Below are positions 55,993 to 64,000 of a stretch of 64,000 nt of DNA, in pieces (the first letter of the stretch is position 1; every line of letters starts with the position of its first letter). The notes beneath the pieces were generated by a model. That model ran no database searches and had not been told where the DNA came from. It was given only the letters and a program-made list of their open reading frames with translations. The position numbers and the translations under genes were made by a program. The stretch is from Sipunculus nudus (taxonomy: Eukaryota; Annelida; Sipuncula; Golfingiida; Sipunculidae), in contig CM049307.1 in assembly GCA_026874595.1 (NCBI GenBank), positions 186,001-250,000 on the forward strand. Direction: 5' to 3'.

Positions 55993-55998
55993 AATAAA
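55993..55998 (+). promoter_or_regulatory. Candidate poly(A) signal AATAAA
   Basis: In ttaataaataaatttgctct, followed by T- and GT-rich sequence (gagtttttcttgttcattgtg). Plausible distal cleavage site near 56010-56020 for the large gene. Confidence 0.45.
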
Positions 55999-56039
55999 TA
56001 AATTTGCTCTGCTAAAAATGAGTTTTTCTTGTTCATTGT

Positions 56040-56995
56040 GATTATCTTTTAATTTTAAATTACTTTCAATAGTTTAATGCATTCATTTTTTTCAGGCTCA
56101 GCAAACCAGTCTAACCAAGAAAACTTGTTTAATATATTTACAGCTATAAAATGCTTCTGTTATCTAATGTTGACATAACAAAGCGTCTTAATTGGCCATG
56201 GACTGAATTAAATATACAGCTTGGTGAAGTGATTATCTTTTTATTTAAATTACTTTCAATAGTTTAATGCATTCATTTTTTTCAGGCTCAGCAAGCCAGT
56301 CTAACCAAGAAAACTTGTTTAATATATTCACAGCTATAAAATGCTTCTGTTATCTAATGTTGACATAACAAAGTGTCTTAATTGGCCATGGACTGAATTA
56401 AATATACAGCTTGGTGAAGTGATTATCTTTTAATTTAAATTACTTTCAATAGTTTAATGCATTCATTTTTTTCAGGCTCAGCAAGCCAGTCTTACCAAGA
56501 AAACTTGTTTAATATATTTACAGCTATAAAATGCTTCTGTTATCTAATGTTGACATAACAAAGCGTCTTAATTGGCCATGGACTAAATTAAATATACAGC
56601 TTGGTGAAGTGATTATCTTTTAATTTAAATTACTTTCAATAGTTTAATGCATTCATTTTTTTCAGGCTCAGCAAGCCAGTCTAACCAAGAAAACTTGTTT
56701 AATATATTTACAGCTATAAAATGCTTCTGTTATCTAATGTTGACATAACAAAACGTCTTAATTGGCCATGGACTGAATTAAAAAATACAGCTTGGTGAAG
56801 TGATTATCTTTTAATTTAAATTACTTTCAATAGTTTAATGCATTCATTTTTTTCAGGCTTAGCAAGCCAGTCTAACCAAGAAAACTTGTTTAATATATTT
56901 ACAGCTATAAACTGCTTCTGTTATCTAATGTTGACATAACAAAGCATCTTGATTGGCCACGGACTGAATTAAAAATACAGCTTGGTGAAGTGGTT
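56040..56995 (+). repeat. 190-bp tandem repeat, 5 units
   Basis: Units start at about 56040, 56231, 56421, 56611 and 56802 with gattatctttt-aatttaaatt, contain cattcatttttttcag followed by gctcagcaagccag (acceptor-like), and end in tacagcttggtgaagt. Copies are over 95% alike by eye, indicating recent or homogenised duplication. No coding content. Confidence 0.95.
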
Positions 56996-57382
56996 GTACA
57001 AATAAAACTTCCAAATAGTCCACAAAATATGTTCATATGAATACATAAGTGACACCATATCAGTTTCTGAATATTTGCTCAGGAAAAACTTGTTTACCAG
57101 TCTTCCAGTGTCTTTTTAGATAAATAGCCTTCAAGTATTGATAACCCCGTGGCTGTACAACCAGTAAGTATATATATATAGAGAGAGTGAGAGATATAGG
57201 GCCACAGAAATTATTTCTTAACACCACCACCAGTCAAAGACAGCAAAACTGTACAGCTTTACCAGTTCCTTAAACTATAAAGTAGATGGATTTCACTATT
57301 TTATAGATTCTATATCTAAACAATTTCTCCCTGCCTGCACATGCATTCATACAGTATTGTGGTGTAATGGTTGCATTCATTC
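56996..57382. other. Intergenic, nothing recognised
   Basis: Contains a short ta/ga microsatellite near 57170-57195. Lies between the convergent genes. Confidence 0.5.
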
Positions 57383-58630
57383 TGAGCCAGTAGCTCCTGT
57401 GATGAGAGTACAGTTAACCTGAGCCAGTAGCTCCTGTGATGAGAGTACAGTTAACCTGAGCCAGTAGCTCCTGTGATGAGAATACAGTTAACGTGAGGCA
57501 GTAGCTCCTGTGATGAGAGTACAGTTAACGTGAGGCAGTAGCTCCTGTGATGAGAGTACACTTAACGCGAGGCAGTAGCTCCTGTGATGAGAGTACAGTT
57601 AACGCAAGGCAGTAGCTCCTGTGATGAGAGTACAGTTAACGCGAGGCAGTAGCTCTTGTGATGAGAGTACAGTTAACGCGAGGCAGTAGCTCCTGTGATG
57701 AGTACAGTTAACGCGAGGCAGTAGCTCCTGTGATGAGAGTACAGTTAACGCGAGGCAGTAGCTCCTGTGATGAGAGTACAGTTAACGCGAGGCAGTAGCT
57801 CCTGTGATGAGAGTACACTTAACCCGAGCCAGTAGCTCCTGTGATGAGAGTACAGTTAACGCAAGCCAGTAGCTCCTGTGATGAGAGTACAGTTAACCCG
57901 AGCCAGTAGCTCCTGTGATGAGAGTACAGTTAACGCAAGCCAGTAGCTCCTGTGATGAGAGTACAGTTAACGCGAGCCAGTAGCTCCTGTGATGAGAGTA
58001 CAGTTAACGCGAGCCAGTAGCTCCTGTGATGAGAGTACAGTTAACGCGAGGCAGTAGCTCCTGTGATTAGAGTACAGTTAACGCGAGCCAGTAGCTCCTG
58101 TGATGAGAGTACAGTTAACGCGAGGCAGTAGCTCCTGTGATGAGAGTACAGTTAACGCGAGGCAGTAGCTCCTGTGATAAGAGTACAGTTAACGCGAGCC
58201 AGTAGCTCCTGTGATGAGAGTACAGTTAACGCGAGCCAGTAGCTCCTGTGATGAGAGTACAGTTAACGCAAGCGATGAGAGTACAGTTAACGCGAGACAG
58301 TAGCTCATGTGATGAGAGTACAGTTAACGTGAGCCAGTAGCTCCTGTGATGAGAGTACAGTTAACGTGAGCCAGTAGCTCCTGTGATGAGAGTACAGTTA
58401 ACGCGAGGCAGTAGCTCCTGTGATGAGAGTACAGTTAACGCGAGGCAGTAGCTCCTGTGATGAGAGTACAGTTAACGCGAGCCAGTAGCTCCTGTGATGA
58501 GAGTACAGTTAACGCGAGCCAGTAGCTCCTGTGATGAGAGTAAAGTTTACGCGAGGCAGAAGCACCTGTGATGAGAGTACAGTTAACGTGAGCCAGTAGC
58601 TCCTGTGATGAGAGTTCAGTTAACGTGAAA
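57383..58630. repeat. 37-bp tandem repeat, about 33 units
   Basis: Unit gagccagtagctcctgtgat followed by gagagtacagttaacgc. Variants gagcc/gaggc and cgc/cgt/ccc alternate. One unit near 58270 is truncated. GC-richer than its flanks. No ORF; intergenic. Confidence 0.96.
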
Positions 58631-60013
58631 CGACGTGTATTCTCTTAATGATGCAGTGTGATGCTGCTGATGTCCTGCTTGACTTGCACAGTTATACCAC
58701 AGATTTACCACGAAACTGTGGTTAACATACAGCATACAAGGTTGTTACAATAGGAAAACAGATGTAGAAAATATGTTTATTAAATTTTATAAAAACATTC
58801 CATTCGAAAATGATATAACCACTGGTCCAGCCAGTTGAATTATGAAACATTGTGACCTCCTGACCTCTTCTTCATCAGTTTTGTTCACATTAATACCAAT
58901 CCATTTATTGTTTAAGTATCTGGTATAGGATGTTCATCTGTCAAAGACTTGCAGAATCTTACATCTAAAAGAGGCCCAATCACCTATCCAACCTTTATAA
59001 ACTAAAGGTAATCCCTTGGAGCTTTCATAAAAAACAGGCAGGAAAACGTTGATATCACCTCACATAGGCTGTTTTGTTTATATCAATGTGTTTATAATTT
59101 GTGGGGGCCTATCAAAATAAAACAAATTCAACAAGGGCATCTGGCAGCAAATCAGAAAAGCCTGAGTTTTGCAACAAGTGACCCTTCTACCTCTGCATAT
59201 ATGCAACCTACCACCTAAGGTTACATGTTTTTCCCATTTGTCAACAAAGCTGTGTTTACAAACACAATGTTGATAAACATGTTCATACAACCTTCATGGA
59301 GGCATAATAATAACTTTTCATAACCAAGTGTTAAAAACATTGGACCGGCGCGATCACAGGCGTCAACATAAACACAGCGAAACACAGCGCCTGTATCACC
59401 TGGGCACAACACATGTCAATCAGGAGATGCCTGACCGACTTGGTCCAAAAAGTGTAATGCATGTTCCTGCTGGCTGAAACATTGCGTGTTGTGGCTCACA
59501 ATCGGACCTCCCGTCACTTGGCCTTTTTATGGTAAACAGACACACGTGGACTGTTTATTAACACGCAGAACAATAGCAAGATGTCAAACACCCATATATG
59601 AGGTACTGAGACTGTGCTGGGATGGCTTTGCTGGGAAACTTTTGTATAAAGCAAAACTGAACTGAGAGTGTGAAATAATAAGCATAATACTGCTCCTGAT
59701 TATGTCCCTTTAATATATACAGAGGAAGCGAGAAATCACATCGATTCTTTTTCAAAAGATAGGTGAATGGGCACCTTTAAAAAAAATAAATCTTCCTATG
59801 GAGGCTCCTTCTTTAAATTGACACAATCTGATACAGTACTTGTGTAACTTCCTAAAAAACCACCAGATGTCACTGCCGTGCCATGAGACATGTCACCACA
59901 ATCCTTTCTGTTTATGAACTCAAGTCTGATTTTGTGCTAGTGGAGTTTCCTCACAAACCACTAGATGTAGCTACAGACCAACAGTTCATGTGCCCCTGTA
60001 ATAATATAATCCT
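58631..60013 (-). other. Intergenic / PDRG1 3' UTR, with an interspersed repeat
   Basis: Downstream of the PDRG1 stop codon on the minus strand. 59330-59725 is copy 2 of the repeat at 12785-13300. A canonical minus-strand AATAAA lies near 59553 and an ATTAAA near 59709; neither can be confirmed as the 3' end. Confidence 0.5.
59330..59725 (+). repeat. Unclassified interspersed repeat, copy 2
   Basis: Collinear with 12785-13300, same orientation, sharing about ten landmark blocks, for example aacataaacacagc, aatcaggagatgcc, atggtaaacagacaca and atgtccctttaat. Shorter by ~120 bp through internal deletions. Confidence 0.75.
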
Positions 60014-61036
60014 CTAGAGAACTCTGTTAATGGCTTTAAGTTCATCAGCAGACAACGGCTGCAGATTAAAACCTGTCAGCTTGTCTTTACCCTCCTGGTC
60101 TCTCAGCTTCTCTACCTTCGGTTTGAGGTTTTTTCTCAGGGTGTCTATCTCCTTATCAAGTTCTTTATGATCTGTGGACAAAATACATAAGTATTAAAAG
60201 ATTGACTTACATTATGGAAGATGACCATTAAAACATTGCTAATACAATGTTTTTTATTTGAACACAGAATATGACCTATGGTGTCTGTTGCAACAACATT
60301 ATACTGGACAAAATTAAGCACATAACCGGTAGCTGGCCTAAATACCACTGTAACATTCTTATGTCAAAACAAATACCATTTGACACAAATACCCCCAGAC
60401 GTGAGTCATCAACATGAATTGTAACTTAATTAAATAGCAACAGACTCCAGGATTATTCTTAGCATGATTAACCTGAAAACTGGAAACATTAGCATATCAT
60501 TTTCACCTGGCTAACTTCATCTTATTTCAACAGAGAGAAACAAACATGTCACAGACTTTTCTTAAGAAATAATGATAATAGAAATTTCCATTTGAAGTTT
60601 TGATAATTTTCAATTCCACTAATAGAAATAGATTTATGAAAGGCCATATGAAAGTGAAAAGGTGTCACATGAAAAGAAAATAACTGGCTATATGAAAGTG
60701 AAAAGATGTCACATGAAAAGAAGATCACAATTTGAAAGACTGAGATAAACCCAGCTGATATGAGAACACATTTAAAAGTTCCATTGAAAAATACAAAGGC
60801 ATTTCATATCTGCTCCCTAACAGAATTTTAACATCTTTTTAAATATATGAAATATTAAATAATTACACAATTAAAATAGACCTTATCTGTACTTAAAAAC
60901 TAATTTATATACCAATACAAACTGAAACACTGCACCTTTTTCAAGCAATTCCCTGGCCTGCTTTTTTGGAAGTTTGATAAACATGTTTCCAAAACATACC
61001 CAGGATTTTCCTGCAGACTGGTCCTTCCTCAAACAC
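60014..61036 (-). CDS. PDRG1: PDRG1 (p53 and DNA damage-regulated protein 1), last two coding exons
   Basis: Two minus-strand exons join in frame: 61036-60936 (101 nt, acceptor ttttgtag, donor GTGCAG) and 60171-60014 (158 nt, acceptor tttgtccacag, stop TAG). They encode WVCFGNMFIKLPKKQARELL, then EKDHKELDKEIDTLRKNLKP and FNLQPLSADELKAINRVL. This matches the C-terminal half of PDRG1, a small prefoldin-like subunit of the R2TP/URI-associated chaperone complex; the LDKEI..LRK..L segment is the prefoldin-type coiled coil. Upstream exons lie past the minisatellite, beyond the window or unrecognised. The gene is convergent with the DB/Ig/FN3 gene. Confidence 0.9.
60172..60935 (-). other. Intron of PDRG1
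   Basis: AT-rich; contains a ~40-bp near-duplicate (tatgaaagtgaaaaggtgtc / tatgaaagtgaaaagatgtc, each followed by acatgaaaagaa) at 60648-60725. No other feature. Confidence 0.6.
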
Positions 61037-61049
61037 CTACAAAACAAAT

Positions 61050-63825
61050 GGAGAACTTTAGACAGACAGGCAGTGTAACAACACCCATCCTGGTGGAGAC
61101 TTCAGACAGGCAGGCAGTGTAACTACAACACCCATCCTGGTGGAGATTACAGACAGGCAGTCAGTGTAACTAGAACACCCATCCTGGTGGAGACTACAGA
61201 CAAGCAGGCAGTGTAACTACAACAGCCATCCTGGTGGAGACTACAGACAAGCAGGCAGTGTAACTACAACAGCCATCCTGGTGGAGACAACAGACAGGCA
61301 GGCAGTGTAACTACAACACCAATCCTGGTGGAGACTACAGACAGGCAGGCAGTGAAACTACAACAGCCATCCTGGTGGAGATTACAGACAGGTAGCCAGT
61401 GTAGCTAGAACACCCATCCTGGTGGAGACTACAGACAAGCAGGCAGTGTAACTAAAACAGCCATCCTGGTGGAGACTACAGACAAGCAAGCAGTGTAACT
61501 ACAACAGCCATCCTGGTGGAGACTACAGACAGGCAGGCAGTGTAACTACAAAGCAGTACAACACCCATCCTGGTGGAGACTACAGACAGGCAGGCAGTGT
61601 AACTACAACACCAATCCTGGTGGAGACTACAGACAAGCAGGCAGTGTAACTACAACAGCCATCCTGGTGGAGACTACAGACAGGCAGGCAGTGTAGCTAG
61701 AACACCCATCCTGGTGGAGACTACAGACAAGCAGGCAGTGTAACTACAACAGCCATCCTGGTGGAGACTACAGACAGGCAGGCAGTGAAACTACAACACC
61801 AATCCTGGTGGAGACTACAGACAGGCAGGCAGTGTAACTACAACACCCATCCTGGTGGAGATTACAGACAGGCAGGCAGTGTAACTAGAACACCCATCCT
61901 GGTGGAGACTACAGACAAGCAGGCAGTGTAACTACAACAGCCAACCTGGTGGAGACTACAGACAAGCAGGCAGTGTAACTACAACAGCCATCCTGGTGGA
62001 GACTACAGACAAGCAGGCAGTGTAACTACAACAGCCATCCTGGTGGAGACTACAGACAAGCAGGCAGTGTAACTGCAACAGCCATCCTGGTGGAGACTAC
62101 AGACAGGCAGGCAGTGTAACTACAACCCAATCCGGGTCGAGACTACAGACAGGCAGGCAGTGTAACTACAACACCCATCCTGGTGGAGATTACAGACAGG
62201 CAGGCAGTGTAGCTAGAACACCCATCCTTGTGGAGACTACAGACAAGCAGGCAGTGTAACTACAACAGCCATCCTGGTGGAGACTACAGACAAGCAGGCA
62301 GTGTAACTACAACAGCCATCCTGGTGGAGACTACAGACAGGCTGGACGTGTAACTACAACACCCATCCTGGTGGAGATTACAGACAGGCAGGCAGTGTAG
62401 CCAGAACACCCATCCTGGTCGAGACTACAGACAGGCAGGCAGTGTAACTACAACACCCATCCTGGTGGAGATTACAGACAGGCAGGCAGTGTAGCTAGAA
62501 CACCCATCCTTGTGGAGACTACAGACAAGCAGGCAGTGTAACTACAACAGCCATCCTGGTGGAGACTACAGACAAGCAGGCAGTGTAACTACAACAGCCA
62601 TCCTGGTGGAGACTACAGACAGGCTGGACGTGTAACTACAACACCCATCCTGGTGGAGATTACAGACAGGCAGGCAGCGTAGCCAGAACACCCATCCTGG
62701 TGGAGACTACAGACAGGCAGGCAGTGTAACTGCAACAGCCATCCTGGTGGAAACTACAGATAAGCAGGCAGTGTAACTACAACAGCCATCCTGGTGGAGA
62801 CTACAGACAGGCAGGCAGTGTAACTACAACAGCCACCCTGGTGGAGACTACAGACAGGCAGGCAGTGTAACTTCAACACCCATCCTGGTGGAGACTACAG
62901 ACAGGCAGGCAGTGTAGCTAGAACACCCATCCTGGTGGAGACTTCAGACAAGCAGGCAGTGTTACTACAACAGCCATCCTGGTGGAGACTACAGACAGGC
63001 AGGCAATGTAACTACAACACCAATTCTTGTGGAGACTACAGACAGGCAGGCAGTGTAACTACAACAGCCATCCTGGTGGAGACTACAGACAGGCAGGCAG
63101 TGTAACTACAACACCCATCCTGGTGGAGATTACAGACAGGCAGGCAGTGTAGCTAGAACAGCCATCCTGGTGGAGACTACAGACAGGCAGGCAGTGTAAC
63201 TACAACACCAATCCTGGTGGAGACTACAGACAGGCAGGCAGTGTAACTACAACACCAATCCTGGTGGAGACTACAGACAGGCAGGCAGTGTACCTACAAC
63301 ACCCATCCTGGTGGAGACTACAGACAGGCAGGCAGTGTAGCTAGAACACCCATCCTGGTGGAGACTACAGACAGGCAGGCAGTGTAACTAGAACACCCAT
63401 CCTGGTGGAGATTACAGACAGGCAGGCAGTGTAGCTAGAACAGCCATCCTGGTGGAGACTACAGACAGGCAGGCAGTGTAACTACAACACCAATCCTGGT
63501 GGAGACTACAGACAGGCAGGCAGTGTAACTACAACACCCATCCTTGTGGAGATTACAGACAGGCAGGCAGTGTAGCTAGAACAGCCATCCTGGTGGAGAC
63601 TACAGACAGGCAGGCAGTGTAACTACAACACCAATCCTGGTGGAGACTACAGACAGGCAGGCAGTGTAACTACAACACCAATCCTGGTGAAGACTACAGA
63701 CAGGCAGGCAGTGTAACTACAACACCCATCCTGGTGGAGACTACAGACAGGCAGGCAGTGTAACTAGAACACCCATCCTGGTGGAGACTACAGACAGGCA
63801 GGCAGTGTAGCTAGAACACCCTCAT
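61050..63825. repeat. 47-bp minisatellite, about 59 units, in a PDRG1 intron
   Basis: Unit agacaggcaggcagtgtaac followed by tacaacacccatcctggtgg and agactac. Diagnostic variants (gacaagcagg, gtagctag, acagcc, accaat) recur in blocks, for example a ~190-bp block around 62150-62340 repeated at 62450-62640, showing higher-order duplication. Begins within ~15 bp of the PDRG1 exon boundary at 61036. Confidence 0.96.
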
Positions 63826-64000
63826 GGCTTTGACTAGGAAACAAATCTTCATTCTAGTAGGTTGAAAAGCAGAAACTCACATCTGTTATAACTACATGAC
63901 AGTTTTTCAGGACTGTTATCTGTTTTTTTGTGTAGATCAACTGCAGAAAATTACACCTTCATGAAAAAGCAGGTATTTTATACCCTTGTGTAAAAAACCT
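63826..64000. other. Unique sequence after the minisatellite, nothing recognised
   Basis: No exon matching the N-terminal part of PDRG1 could be identified here. Confidence 0.5.

Larger units (their letters stand above)
51152..56015 (+). other. Probable 3' UTR of the DB/Ig/FN3 gene and downstream sequence
   Basis: AT-rich, no coding region recognised. Candidate poly(A) signals AATAAA lie at 51315, 52067 and 55993 (within ttaataaataaa). The last gives the longest UTR but which is used cannot be told. Contains a duplication of the stop-codon region (51083-51257), a 19-G tract (51597-51615) and a 35-bp repeat (53245-53400). Confidence 0.55.

Noticed and set aside
57383-63825. CRISPR array from regularly spaced 37- and 47-bp repeats
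   Set aside because: Units are contiguous with no unique spacers, and the context is an animal genome.

Overview
This is eukaryotic, intron-rich animal DNA, most likely from a bivalve mollusc. The evidence is one large spliced gene with DB modules (an invertebrate domain), GT-AG introns filled with AT-rich repeats, an old TIR DNA transposon, Helitron-like elements whose AGCTCAG...CTGAGCT heads and ATGCCCCCGCC ends I associate with bivalve genomes, MITEs, and many minisatellites. The species assignment is inference.

Layout. 1-9440 is a 51-bp tandem array with a 4,845-bp higher-order duplication. 10142-51151 (+) holds 11 exons of the 3' part of a single-pass membrane protein: DB module (2 exons), FN3 (2 exons), two Ig domains, a linker exon, a second DB module (2 exons), FN3, FN3, transmembrane helix and a cytoplasmic tail with an NPGY motif. 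All reading phases join correctly. The 5' exons lie outside the window or were not found. 51152 to about 56015 is probably 3' UTR. 56040-58630 holds two more tandem arrays between convergent genes. 60014-61036 (-) holds the last two coding exons of PDRG1, a small prefoldin-like protein, followed by a 47-bp minisatellite inside its intron (61050-63825).

The introns of the large gene contain: a foldback element (13681-14497), MITEs (14974-15253 and 42533-42952), Helitron-like elements (11546-12475, 19493-24232 with a nested 20889-22978 element, 29532-31165, 37768-41825), and a 10.3-kb TIR transposon (31689-41981, TAA target duplication). The transposon carries a decayed minus-strand gene with a FEN/XPG-like region and a C-terminal CXC region, and its right TIR is split by the 37768-41825 Helitron-like element.

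Most notable: three introns of the same gene each carry a long tandem array whose unit contains the adjacent splice site. They are a 37-bp acceptor array ending exactly at the FN3 exon (16442-19136), a 52-bp donor array starting at the linker exon (27926-28910), and a 60/61-bp array of acceptor plus the first ~25 exon bases ending at the second DB exon (42360-48910). The spliceosome is therefore offered from about 19 to about 100 near-identical candidate sites at three junctions.

The very long open frames in the repeat arrays (up to 1,911 codons) are most simply explained by stop-free repeat units. All exon calls come from reading frame, cysteine/tryptophan motifs, splice consensus and phase; no search was run.
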